64,000 nt of DNA from Limnanthes douglasii subsp. nivea (lineage: Eukaryota; Streptophyta; Magnoliopsida; Brassicales; Limnanthaceae). Of this stretch, positions 1 through 10,904 are shown piece after piece. The stretch is from positions 203,755,273 through 203,819,272 of the forward strand of contig JAUPFV010000002.1 in assembly GCA_036936605.1 (NCBI GenBank), written 5' to 3'. The position numbers and the translations under genes were made by a program. Numbering within the stretch: the first letter of the stretch is position 1; the number at the start of each line of letters is the position of its first letter. The notes beneath the pieces were generated by a model. That model was not told where the DNA came from. It did not search any database and worked only from the letters and a program-made list of their open reading frames with translations.

Positions 1-928
1 ACATTATATAATATTTGTATCTAGATGTACTAGATACGTGGGACGTCCATAAATCATAATGTATAATATCAAGTGTTGTGAAAGTCACAGATTGAGAATC
101 ATAAAATTGTAATCGTTTATTATTCAGCAATCTGTCCGAAGGGAAAACATACGATAAACTAGTTTTAGTAAAATTGATAAGACATTTACAACTAATAAAT
201 CAAGAATAATATGGCTCTAATGACCAAGACGGTTTTTCCATAACACATTAGTGATAGTTTGAAGTTGTGAGGTGGTTGGTGAAGTGAACATATATAAGTC
301 CCTCATGATATTGTGGTTGGAAAGACGATTTCCACTTTTAACATCCTTTAAATAAAAACGAAAGAGATCAAATTCGATATAAACATGATTATCACGGGTA
401 AAGTTTCGACGAATAATGAATTTTTGGTAAAAATTGGTGAGTGGTATATGTTGTTTAAGTTATAATATTTATTTGTCAAGTTGTAGAAGTCTTGACAATA
501 TTCTTTTATTAACATGCAATTACTATTACCAACAAAAATAAGGCTCAAAGTTAATGAAGTAAAATACGTGATTTTACATAGATCAGATGTTATGTAGGCT
601 GATACTCCTAAGTCCATGTATCATTGCAGATCTTTTAAATTGAGTTGCATGTTTGAAAAGATTGAACTAAGATCAGTTAGATTGAGCGCATTCAAATTCG
701 CATGGTCCAGTTGTTCTTGAGGAGTCTACATTTGAGCGTATTGAAAATGTACTTGATTTTTTTTTCCACATTGGTTAGGCTTGATAAAAGACATAGGCTA
801 AATCCATTTGATTTGGCGCATTGTTATTTCTACATCCATTCAGTTGTTGTGAATAATGTGGGCATGAATGAGGGTTTTTTCAAGATCCATTGTTGTGATA
901 ATATTGTGAAGGATATAAGCTTCGACTA
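1..928 (-). pseudogene. Ty1/copia pol remnant (protease, GAG-pre-integrase, integrase start)
   Basis: Read on the minus strand, 617-348 gives a degenerate copia aspartic protease region: MDLGVSAYITSD where the family has a DSGA-type motif followed by H(I/M)TSD, then VGN and the YNLNNIYHSP stretch that precedes the LSV-type motif. Continuing to position 1, frameshifted pieces match GAG-pre-integrase and the integrase start, for example TTLDIIHYDLWTSHV followed by SRYKYY, close to the family pattern DIIHSDLWTSP. Frames are broken throughout and the Asp-Ser-Gly catalytic motif is altered, so it cannot be functional. The element continues beyond position 1. Its gag half lies at 10068-10904, on the other side of Ty3/gypsy element 1, which split it. 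618-928 is the linker between gag and protease and shows no clear domain. Confidence 0.8.
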
Positions 929-1294
929 TGATGAGTCCGGATTTTCTCACCACTCACTGTGGAAACCGGACAGGGGCAATTCGTACAAAAACCACCCACT
1001 GAACCATCCGAACAGGACTAATGCATTAAAAACTAAATCACTTCATGACTAAGCTAATTACTTACTTGCTTATGGGTCATTGAACTCGACCCGAATTCAT
1101 AAATCGACTCGAAAGCCCATGTGGCCCATAATTAAGGGTATAAATACCCAACCACTTTCATTGATGAGGGTAATAAACATTTAATACAACCAGGCAGCTC
1201 AAATCTCTCACTACAAACTATCTAACATTAAATATCTTTGAAACATCACAAAACTCTAGACAAAATTACCCTCAGTTGAAAATAAACCTCACCA
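929..1294 (+). repeat. 5' LTR of element 1
   Basis: It begins TGATGAGTCC and ends CCTCACCA, and aligns end to end with 9711-10067. Main differences are a stretch of about 17 bp near 1094-1110 present only here and a small gap next to ACTTGCT. A TATA box lies at 1139-1146. Confidence 0.95.
1139..1146 (+). promoter_or_regulatory. TATA box of element 1 LTR
   Basis: TATAAATA is embedded in the palindrome GGGTATAAATACCC, about 210 bp into the LTR. The same motif is at 9911-9918 in the 3' LTR and, inverted, at 39075-39082 and 29054-29061 in element 2. The position fits the retrotransposon promoter; activity is inferred. Confidence 0.6.
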
Positions 1295-1297
1295 AAG

Positions 1298-1316
1298 TGG
1301 CGACCACAGTGGGAGG
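1298..1316 (+). other. Primer binding site, tRNA-Arg type
   Basis: TGGCGACCACAGTGGGAGG starts three bases after the LTR. Its complement matches the 3' end (T-arm end, acceptor stem, CCA) expected of a plant tRNA-Arg ending CCCACTGTGGTCG-CCA. The tRNA identity is from memory of plant tRNA-Arg sequences and was not searched. Element 2 has the same site on the minus strand. Confidence 0.65.
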
Positions 1317-1362
1317 AGAAGGTGCCTGAATATAGCATTCAAAGCCATCAAGGAAGCAAGAA

Positions 1363-2450
1363 GTGCCACCAGCTTTGGCAGAAGTGGTGGGGGATAATGA
1401 TGAATATACGATTGAGGAGCGAGATAGGTTGAAGGGTGAAATAGAAGCTTTGAGGGCTGTCAAGAGGGCAGAGATGGGCACAAAAGAGAAGTCTAAGGCG
1501 TCAGCAGCTCATCATACTGACAATCCAAGAGAGCATGAGCCATCAAAGACCCATGTGAGTGCTAAAATGACTCATTCTAGCTCAAAAAAGTTTCATCGAT
1601 CTAAACCGGTGGAGAGCTCAGATTCAGACTCAGAGTCTTCTACTAGCTCCTCAAATGGAGATGGAGTTGAAGAATCCTTGTCATCCATCAGTGATGAAGG
1701 CCGTTCTAAAAAGAAACAAAAGTTGGTCAAAAAGTACTCAAGAAAAAGGGACAGACATAGAAGGTTGAAGAGGCATCTGGGTAAAGGATTGTCTCACAGT
1801 CATGGCCGGAGACACGTAGACCGCTTGTTAATGGATCCTTTTGCCTTCCATGATGAGCCAGGTATCTTTGCCAATCCTAACGAAGATACTGTATTCAGTC
1901 GTGGCCGAAATTGGAGACAATCTCCATTGTCCTCCAAGATACTGTCCGGAAACCTTCCTAAGAGGTTTGACAGTAGAAAAATGGAAAAATATGATGGCGG
2001 TAAAGACCCGGATAACCACTTGGAACAATTCAAAAAATTTATGATGAATTTTTACGATGACGACAAATTACTTTGTAGAGCATTCTTCCAATATTTTACG
2101 GGGAGTGCTCTGAAGTGGTACAATAGTTTACCACAGGGCTGCATCAGAAATTTTGACACTTTTTGGGTGGCCTTTCGGAGGCAGTTTGTTGGAAGTAAGG
2201 AAGTAAAGGGCAATGGAGACACAATTATCCATTGTTCCCAAGAACCAAACGAATCTTTAAAATAATATATAAGTCGTTTTGTAAATACCAAGAATGGATT
2301 GGCTGATTGTTTTGAACAAGTAGCAATAGCTTCTCTGAGGCAGGGCTTGAACCCTGGGAACTTGGCTGATTCAGTAACCAGGAAGAAGGCCATGACATGG
2401 GGAGGTCTGCTGAATCAGGTCGGTAAACAGATTAATGTAGATGAAACAAG
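1363..2450 (+). pseudogene. gag: gag of element 1, truncated
   Basis: This is the capsid precursor of the retrotransposon. The first third is basic and serine-rich with charged low-complexity runs. From about 1800 comes the retrotransposon gag domain (family PF03732 by memory): KMEKYDGGKDPDNHLEQF, then FQYFTGSALKWYNSLPQG and FRRQFVGSKE. A stop follows at about 2263, after the residues NESLK, but homology runs on (FVNTKNGLADCFEQ, LRQGLNPGNLADSVTRKK) to about 2450. There it breaks off compared with element 2, so the C-terminus and the CCHC-like zinc motif are lost. The open frame begins without ATG and no convincing ATG is visible near the primer site, so the true start is unresolved. Confidence 0.85.
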
Positions 2451-2536
2451 GTAACAAGAGAGTGTTATGCAACATCACTGGCCCCTCGGACACTGGGGGC
2501 AGTCCAAATCAATGAGGAATAGCAGTTTGAGGGGCC

Positions 2537-4655
2537 TTGTGGGGAGAGGGTGAAATTGAAGAAATTGAAACTCACTCTCTGGCCGAAGGAAAAAGTGTCA
2601 AGATAGGATCCAAGATGACGTCGGAATTAAAGGGTAAAATGTTAGATTTCTTGAAAGACCATCAGCATGTCTTTGCTTGGTGCAATGCTGATGTAACCGG
2701 AGTACCAACAGACATTATATCACACCAATTATCCATCCGAAGGAACATAGCACCTGTGGTACAAAAGAGGAGAGCCTTTTCTCAGGAGAAGGCTGATGTC
2801 ATAGTTCAAAAGGTTGACCGGCTTACTAAAATGGGGCACATAAAGGAATCTCAGTACCCTTTATGGACAGCCAACCCGGTGTTGGTAAAAAATAAAAATG
2901 GTAAGTGGCGTATGTGCATCGATTTCACAGATCTCAACAGAGCTTGCCCAAAAGATTTATATCCGGTCCCCCGAATTGATCAGTTGGTGGACTCCACATC
3001 TGGAAACAAGCTGTTGTCCTTTATGGATTCCTTTTCCAACTATAATCAAATTCAAGTAGATCCGAAGGATCAAGAACATACTACATTTGTTACTGACAAT
3101 GGCCTCCATTGTTACAAGGTAATGCCGTTTGGGTTAAAAAAATGATGGGGCTACTTATCAGAGGTTGGTGAACAAGGCTTTTGCTGATCAAATTGGAAGA
3201 AATATGGAAGTTTACATCGATTACATTATGGTAAAAAGTGTGGACGAAGAGCTACACTTGGCAGATCTCCAAGAAACCTTTACTAACTTAGTGGAAGTAA
3301 ATTTAAAATTGAACCCAGAAAAGTGTGTCTTTGGAGTGCAGTCCGGGAAATTCTTGGGGTATGTGATAAGTGAGAAAGGGATACAACCTGATCCAGACCA
3401 ACTTAATGCTTTACTACAAATGGAGCCTCCTCGGAATATTAAAGAGGTACAACGATTGACTGGGAGGCTGGCTGCACTAAACCGTTTTATTTCGAGGTCT
3501 TCGGACAGGTGCGCCCCATTTTTTCAAACTCTGAAAGGTGTAAAATATTTCAACTGGTCCCCACAGTGTGATGAGGCCTTCGATGAGATTAAAAAGCACT
3601 TGTCTTCACCCAAGACTTTGTTTAAGCCCATGGATGGAGAGACCCTCTACGTGTACTTAGCAGTCTCAGATTGTGTTATAAGTGCAGTGTTGGTAAGGGA
3701 AGTGGATAATTATCCTCGTCCAGTGTTCTATATCAGCAAAAGCTTGATAGATGCAGAAAAACGATATTTAAAGCTTGAAAAATTAGCACTAGCCCTGGTG
3801 ATTGTTGCGAGGAAGATGAGGCCCTATTTTCAGGCTCATTCTATCATTGTCCGGACATCTTTTCCCTTGAAAAACGTTCTCCAAAAGGCAGACATTTCAA
3901 GTAGAATGACCAAGTGGTCAGTATAGTTGGGCGACTACGATATTGATTTTGCCCCTCGAACAGCAGTCAAAGCCCAAACTGTGGCTCATTTCTTAGTTGA
4001 ATTCCATTCAGATAGGGATACTAAACAAGCAACCGGGGTAAAAAATAAAAAATTATGGGTCATCCGTACTGATCGTGGATCAAGTACCATGGGTTGTGGT
4101 GCTGAAATATGTTTAACCTCTCCGTACGGTAACAGAATGTACCAGACTATATGTTTTGCCTTCAGGGCTTCCGATAATGAGTCCGAATATGAAGTTGTTG
4201 TAGCTGGATTGAAGTTAGCTCTCATTTTTGGAGCCAAAAAGGTCAGGTTAATGCGCGATTCTCAGCTTCTTATCCATCATGCACAAGGTCAATCTGAAGC
4301 CAAAAAAAAACAGCTGATTAAATATTTGTTCATCCTCAAAGAAGTGGCACTCAATTTCAAAAGCGTCACTTATGAGCACATACCTCGAACGGAAAATACA
4401 CTAGCAGACTCCTTGGCAACCATAGCTTACTCTGAGTCCTACCCTTGGATACATGTGCAAGAATGCACATCCATTCAAATCAATCCGGATAAAGGAAGAA
4501 GAAAGTTTGAATATACAAATAAAACAACCCCAAGATTGGAGATTTCCTCTCCTTCAATATCTCCTAGATGGCATCTTGCCTCTGGAAAAAGCAATAGCAA
4601 GGAAAATAAAATACAAGGCTCGTGGTTTAGTCATCCTAAGAGATATTCTTTATAA
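2537..4655 (+). pseudogene. pol: Reverse transcriptase and RNase H of element 1
   Basis: RT begins with the WTANPVLVKNKNGKWRMCID region and continues with LSFMDSFSNYNQIQ and CYKVMPFGLKK. A frameshift at about 3145 follows. The catalytic box then reads YIDYIMVKS where the family has YIDD, so one catalytic aspartate is changed to tyrosine. The thumb/connection with FLGYVISEKGI and the RNase H-like tether continue to a stop at 3924-3926. RNase H follows with its acidic residues in RTDRGSSTMG, NESEYE and RDSQLL. The reading is conserved on both sides of each break, showing recent decay. No protease precedes RT in this copy because of an internal deletion near 2451. Confidence 0.92.
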
Positions 4656-4678
4656 AAAAATCCTATAGTAAACCCCTC

Positions 4679-5773
4679 TTGCGATGTTTAGGGATCGAGG
4701 AGTCTCAAATAGTGCTCTCCGAATTACATGATGGTGAGGGATCAGCACACTGTGGATTCAGGGCTCTAACTAGAAGAGTTTTGTTAGCTGGGTACTACTG
4801 GCCCTCCATAATGCAAGATGCCAATGAGTTGGTCAAAAGGTGTGATCCATGCCAACGATATAGAAATGAAATTCATACCCCAGCTGTCCCTTTGGAGTCA
4901 ATTTCTGAGCCAATACCTTTTGCTCGGTGGGGGCTGGATTTGGTGGGACCTCTGCACATGGCATCCGGGGGGTGCAGAACTATAATTATTGACATTGATT
5001 ACTTTTCGAAGTGGATCGAAGCAGCCCCATTGGCAGGAACTACCTCAAAGGCTGTTATCAAATTCATCCTGTCTAACATTTGTTGCAGATTTGGGGTTCC
5101 ACAGAAGATAACTACAGACAATGGGCCACAATTTGACAACAAGGAAATGGAGAATTTTTGTGCTTCTAGAGGCATTCAACACTGCTTTTCTTCTCCTTTC
5201 CACCCACAGGAAAACGGTCAAGTTGAAGTGGCTAACAAGACCATATTTTTCGGTCTTAAAAAGAATTTAGAAGGAGCTGCTGGAAAATGGCCAAGTTATT
5301 TACAAGAAGTCTCATGGGCCTACCGGACCACTCCCGGGGCTGCTACACAAGAGTCTCCATTTGCCTTAGTATATGTGATGGATGCCATAGCTCCCATAGA
5401 AGCTACTCTTCCTTCCTTTCGAGTTCATAATTTTTCCGAACACGCTAACGAAGTGGCAGTCAGAGGCCAGCTTGACTTAATGGAATAAAGACGAGTTAAA
5501 GCTCACCTCAGAGCCACACACTATCAAGGTTTGATGAGAAGCAGGTTTCCTTCTAAAATTAAGAGAATAGATTTTCAACCAGGGGATAAAGTATTGAGGA
5601 AAGTCTTCTTACATACCAAGGAGAAGCAGTTCGGCAAGTTAGCTCCAACTTGGGAAGGACCTTATGTGGTCAGTGAAAAGCTTAAGCCTGGGACGTACCG
5701 GCTACAAGATAAGGATGGAAGGATTTTGAATCACCCCTGGAACATTGAGCACCTCCGGTTGTACTTGGAATGA
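4679..5773 (+). pseudogene. pol: Integrase of element 1
   Basis: Integrase joins the cDNA to the host genome. An HHCC zinc-binding region is visible (HDGEGSAHCGFR, then CDPCQRY), followed by the DDE core: Asp in GLDLVGPL, Asp in TDNGPQFDNKEM and Glu in HPQENGQVEVANK. A stop at about 5486-5488 separates the core from a C-terminal domain at 5531-5773 (KVFLHTKEKQFGKLAPTWEG, then HPWNIEHLRLY). No chromodomain is seen. Apart from the in-frame stop the domain is well preserved. 5774-6279 is non-coding spacer between pol and the antisense gene. Confidence 0.92.
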
Positions 5774-6279
5774 AAACTATGTAAATATTTACTTGTTTAA
5801 AAGTTCATGTAAATATTTGGGGGCATACTTTTTCCTACCCTGGTGGCGCGGGGAGGTTTTAATGAGGTGTCCGGTCTTTTTTATAAACTATGATGCATTC
5901 TTAAAAGACTCGAAGTGTTTCAGTTAATAGTTTTCTTTGAAATTTTTTATCAATGGTGGACCGGAGTGAATTGGTGGAGTGATGACTACTTAAACATTTG
6001 TCATCGGAGAATTTAAACACTCTCACTTTAAAATACTTGTAAAATAACTAAGGGTTGTTTAAACATTAGCCACCAAAGTTGAAAAACTATGAAATAATGT
6101 AAGAATTGTGTAAAAAAAACCACCCATTAAGATATACAAAATGTCTTGGCCATCCAAGGACTTTGAATTCTCAAAACAGAAAGGTTTATCCGGAAAAGTG
6201 TCGGACATGGTTACAAAAATGCCTTGGCCATCCAAGGACTTTGGTTCAATCACAAAAAATTAAAAAGATAGTTGATACT

Positions 6280-9272
6280 TTAAGTCTGAGCTTTCTTAGA
6301 TGGCTCAGCCTCACTTGGCTTCTTATTCTTCGGGTAATTATTTTCTTCATCCGGACTCTCCCCAGTCTTTTCCTCTTCATTGGTTGTGTCATCCCAGCCA
6401 CTGGAGTAGTTATGCCTGTCACCATCATCTATCGTGTGGAATGTGAGGTCTTCATACTATACAAACTTCCATAAATCTCCCAGTGTCCTCTTCGGAAATT
6501 TCTCATGAAAGAGCGAGACCATATCTGACTTGACTTCGGCATACCTTTCCTCCTGAGAGTCTATCACCTCGTTGGTATAAGCATCAATCCTAGCTTGGAT
6601 TGTTTTCTCTTGCTCACTTAACAAGTCAGCTTTTTTCTTGTTCAGCCTTGGACACAGTGTTTTCAAGCGAAATCTTGTCATTGGTTAAGGTTTGGATGAT
6701 AATTTCTTTAGCCTTCACCTCCTCTTTTGAAGAAGAGAGGTTTCTCTCCAGATCAGACTGCTTCAATTGAAGTTATGTGACAACTCCCTCCGAATTGGCC
6801 AGTTTTATGGCCAAATCCTCCTGACTTTTCTTCAACTCCTCATTTTCTTTCTTCAATGCCTCAGCATTTTGGTTGGCAATGAGGAGGTCGCTAGATAATT
6901 TCTCTTTGTCAGAATTGAGGGTATTGATAATGGCTGACTGATTTTGTACTTGCTTCTCCTAGGTAAGCACTGGCTGAATATTGCTCAATAAGGAGTGGGT
7001 GATGATGTCTCTCTCACTCGAAACAGAAAACGGCTTGCCATTGAAAGTGACGATGTTCGAAGAGCTTGGGGGGAGGTAGGGTCCAACAAAATCATCTTTG
7101 GCAAAGTCTTCAAAGTAAAGACCAATCCCTTGAAGCCCGGTGATGTCGATACCATAAATATTAATGTCCCCTCCGGCACCCTCTCCGGTGTGAAAATCAC
7201 CTGGGATTTCTTCTGCTTGAGTGGGGTCAGTTGGGTTAATTGGAGGGAGAGACACCGGAGCCCGGAGAGAAACTTCATCTCCCTTGGAGATTTTCTTTTT
7301 CTTGGCATCCCTATCTTCACCTTTTGCTCCCCGTTTTCTGTCCTTTTTGGGAGCCTTTGAGAGTTTTGGAGACCCAACTGTTTCCTTGGTGCTTTCATGC
7401 TCCACCACTTGCAATAAAGAAACATCGATCTGTCCTTGGTCTTGTCCTTCTAGGTTTGCTGGGACAGTTTCCTCCACCTCAGTAGGATTGGCCTCAACCA
7501 CACTTTGTTTGCCTTTGCCCTTTTTGCCTTTCATCTTGCTTGGGGCTTTAGCTCTGCCCGGTAAGACCAATTTTCCATCTTTTCCCTCTGTCTTCCGAAG
7601 AATCACCCCTGGAGCCTGGATGGGGTGGAGTGGTTAACTCCTCCCAAGATAAGTCCCTCCGGTCGGTTGTATTCCAGAGATGGGATCACGTTAAATTGCC
7701 TCCGGTAAAACAGTTGTGGAAGCGGTTTCCCCATTTCTCAACAACCCAAGCATTTAGCTTGGTACAAGTGGTCTGCCCAGCGTCTAAGTAATCATTAAAA
7801 TCCTTAGGCAGCACTACCAAAAAACAAAAGAAGAGGAATTAGACAAACAAATTTGTTATAAGTAAAGGTAGAAGTTTGTGATGAGATTTTTACCATCGCT
7901 TCGCCATATACTGGTAAGCATGCTTGGGTTGACTCCAGCTTTAATTTTCTTCTCATTCTCCCAGGCCCCACTGATGAACAAAAATTGAGTCTTCCAGCTT
8001 TTCTCCGACTCAAGTAAGTCGTCAACCGCCTTATAATTATCGCTCATGTTAAAATGATAGAAGGGGATGTGGTGGTTCCTGAAAAGACTGGCCACTGCAG
8101 CAAACTACTCCATCGGAAGTGGGATTCCGGAGAGCCTGGAGGCCATAATACAAGCCATGAGCGTATACCAAGCGTTGGGGCTCAATTGGCTTGGGCAGAG
8201 CTTCATGAGATGGAAGTATCTAACGATCTACTGATCTAAGGGAAGCCTAAGCCCCCAGTTGAATAGCTCAGTGAAGAAAACTATCTCACTCAGCTTGCAA
8301 TCCATCGGTGTCTCCAGATACACCGGTATCCTCACTTTGACGTTTTCAGGGATCCCCCACTTTGTCCGCATCCGGCCTAGTTTGGCGGTGTGAATAAAAG
8401 CATAATTAATCTTCTGCATAGCCAGCACGTACCTTACGCTTACTTTGTGGAAGCAAGGTCCCACTTTTACCACAAGGCACTCCGGCAGATCCGGATGTTT
8501 TAAACATAGCTTCTCCTTGCCTTTGCTTTTCTTGACAGCAGCAGCCTCACTTGTTTTCCCGGAGACGTCGCTCTCAAAGGGGGCTTCTTCGATACTATCC
8601 TCCATTATATCTTCCATTACCCTGGAAAGATTATCGATTATTTTTGGAAGAGAAGAGCTGGTGGTTGGCTCACTAGGTCCTCCGGATGGTTGGGCGTTAC
8701 TTTCCTCTTGTGGTCTGGAGTCCATTTGGGGCTCAGATCCGGAGGTCTCTTTCCGAAGGCTTGAACTAGTTGCCTCCGGACCGGAAAACTTGTCCTTGGG
8801 GATTTTAATGGGTGCTTCTGACCCTGTAGTTTTACTCTTAGCCCCAGACTTAGAAGGCATGGATTTGGCAGGTTTAGGCTGTGCAGTTGCAGCATGCCCT
8901 TTCACCAAACGACCCCTTCGTCGATCTACCAGTTTCTCTAGGGAGATATCAGCGTCTGATCCCATTGCTATGAATGGGGAAGGTCTCTTAAAGCTTGTAA
9001 CCGTCTGCTCTGGTTCAACAACGGGCTCTGATTCTTATACTGATGAGCCTGAAGCGATTGGAGAAAGGTTGGACTGGAATAACCTTCTGGGTTTAGAGCT
9101 TTTGGCAGAAGATGAACCCCGATCAGGTTCTGAACTTGGTGTGACGGACTTGTCAATAAGAAACAGGGACGCCTGCAGCAATGCGCTTTTCTCGTTCGAC
9201 TTTTTGACCTTTTTTTAACTCCGACAAATTGAGTCACCCACCTTTTACTAGGGCGTTTCTTGCTGTGAACAT
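6280..9272 (-). pseudogene. Antisense extra gene of element 1 (gypsy-type transposon domain, coiled coil)
   Basis: A gene on the opposite strand to gag-pol, reading from an ATG at 9272-9270 down to TAA at 6282-6280, interrupted by stops. Order: a short basic N-terminus, a Ser/Pro/Lys-rich low-complexity region (about 9200-8650), an acidic segment (MEDIMEDSIEEAPFES), then a conserved domain (GMRTKWGIPE-like region near 8350, FNWGLRLPLD, LCPSQLSPNAWY, IPFYHFNMSDNYKAVDDLL). This resembles the Pfam 'putative gypsy type transposon' family (PF04195, from memory). An intron lies at 7893-7814. A Lys-rich linker, a coiled coil and an acidic tail follow. Molecular function is unknown; the family is known as an additional frame in Tat-type elements. 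Equivalent genes are at 29712-32669 and 59212-62165. Confidence 0.8.
7814..7893 (-). other. Putative intron in antisense gene, element 1
   Basis: An 80-nt GT...AG segment (donor GATG|GTAAAA, acceptor TTTTGGTAG) falls just after the NPSMLTSIWRS motif. A GT-AG segment of similar length is at the same protein position in element 2 (31093-31174), and a donor is at 60826 in element 3. Splicing is inferred from conservation. Confidence 0.6.
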
Positions 9273-9710
9273 AAACTCACACCAAAAGAAGGGTTTTTTG
9301 ACAGATAAAATCTTTGAAAATTAACAGAGTAGAGATAATGAAGATGGTAAAACAGTGAAAAGTGGACTAATTTATACTAAAAGAACAAAAGATGCTTTGA
9401 TACCTAAGAGAATACGAAAAGATAGGTGTAATGATTAAAGACGGCGCTGATGTCACCAATATTAATTAAGAGGTTACTTTTTGAAGTAAGTGGAAGCGCC
9501 ATTCTAGGAGAAAAACGGCCGGTGAAGCGAATCAGAGAAGGACACGTATCCCACGATCTCTGGCAAAACCGTTCAGCTTCTGAGAATTTCATCAGTCTGG
9601 ATAAAGTCGTTACATAATTCGGGATCTGTCCGGACATAGTTACGGGGACGTATGAACTATTTTTTAGGTCTTGTCGAAGGCCTTCGAACATAACCTAAAA
9701 AAGGGGCTAC

Positions 9711-10067
9711 TGATGAGTCCGGATTTTTTCACCACTCACTGTGGAAACCGGACAAGGGAAATTCGGACAAAAACCACCCACTGAACCATCCGAACAGGAC
9801 TAATGTATTAAAAACTAAATCACTTCATGACTAAGCTAATTACTTACTTGCTTAAAGATTAATGGGTCATTGAACTCGACCCGAAAGCCCATGTGGCCCA
9901 TTATTAAGGGTATAAATACCCAACCACTTTCATTAATGAGGGTAATGAACATTTAATACAACCAGACAGCTCAAATCTCTCACTACAAACTATCTAAACA
10001 TTAAATACCTTTGAAACATCACAAAACTCTAGACAAAATTACCCTCAGTTGAAAATAAACCTCACCA
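9711..10067 (+). repeat. 3' LTR of element 1
   Basis: It starts TGATGAGTCC directly after a purine-rich tract and ends CCTCACCA before the GACTA duplication. It is 357 bp against 366 bp for the 5' copy. 9273-9710 upstream is the leader of the antisense gene and contains no other frame that I recognise. Confidence 0.95.
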
Positions 10068-10904
10068 GACTAAACTGTCGACCGCACCATCTTCCATCAT
10101 TCGGGCCTCCTCTTCAATGATTTTTACGTTCGCAAATGCATGATCAATTCAAATTATAAGACCCGTGATAATATTATTTTTACCTGGTGGAGTGGTTGTG
10201 GTATTTAGGGTAGTCTATGAAAGCATGGGTGGTACCTGTGAGTTAATAATAACTGTCTGGTTAGGGTTTTGACAAACTTGTTGGAGGTGTTTCTCCAGTT
10301 GGAGCATCCTTCTAATGATGTCTATTATTGAAAAGTTTGGATTTATGAATGTGGAAACCGTGTCGAACTCACTTGGAATCCCTCAAATGAGTTGTATCAA
10401 TATCCGAGACTCACTTACAGTGTTACCAGAGTCTTATAATTGATCCATAATGTCCTTTAATTTTTGTAATGTTTATTCATGGATGAACATCTTGATAGTT
10501 TCAAATTTGTGAATTCTTCTTCTAGAGAAGTGACTCATGATCCCTTGTTACACATTTAAATATATTTGATATTTAGCCATGTAGAATGATCTGTAGCATC
10601 ATTCTAAAAAATATGTGTTAGTAGATCTTTGAATATAGCGTTCTAAATCTATTGTAGCACTAAAGCATCAATTTCATCCCATTGGATGCGACCTATGTTA
10701 TCGATATTGGGGGTGAACTTTTTTCTATACATCTGGAACTTTATACGCCTTGACATATAATCGAAATAATTTGATACAAGATGATTATCTAATCTTTCTT
10801 TCATCGAATACTCTGATCTTATTATCCATGTTTACAATTGTATACGCTGGATGAAGTAAATTCACCTTCGAATCTGAGTAATCGATTTTATTTCCATCGG
10901 ACAT
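10068..10904 (-). pseudogene. gag: Ty1/copia gag remnant
   Basis: On the minus strand an ATG at 10904-10902 opens MSDGNKIDYSDSK, then LLHPAYTIVNMDNKIRVFD. Frameshifted pieces follow: QWDEIDALVLQ, NDATDHSTWL, LKDIMDQL with SGNTVSESRILIQLI, and PSEFDTVSTFI, ending with RMLQLEKHLQ. This order is the plant copia gag (Retrotran_gag/UBN2-type) with its substrate-binding-like linker and leucine-rich tail. Several stops and shifts make it dead. It is the upstream half of the same element as 1-928, the two halves being joined across the element 1 insertion site. Confidence 0.75.

Larger units (their letters stand above)
929..10067 (+). mobile_element. Ty3/gypsy LTR retrotransposon, element 1 (Tat/Retand-like)
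   Basis: A nearly complete element of about 9.1 kb with paired LTRs (929-1294, 9711-10067), TG...CA termini and a 5-bp target duplication GACTA at 924-928 and 10068-10072. Order inside: tRNA-Arg-type primer site, gag, reverse transcriptase, RNase H, integrase, then an antisense extra gene, a purine tract (about 9697-9706) and the 3' LTR. RT-RNase H-integrase order is diagnostic of Ty3/gypsy. It is defective: gag and pol contain stops and frameshifts, and the gag C-terminus plus the protease are missing relative to element 2. It sits inside a copia remnant. Assignment to the Tat/Retand group rests on the tRNA-Arg-type primer site and the antisense frame, and is inference. Confidence 0.95.

Noticed and set aside
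702..1052. Plus-strand frame crossing the left edge of element 1
   Set aside because: It runs from copia relic into the LTR, so it is a chance fusion.
8445..9218. Long plus-strand frame within element 1
   Set aside because: It is the shadow of the antisense gene on the minus strand, which has homologues in elements 2 and 3; the plus reading does not.
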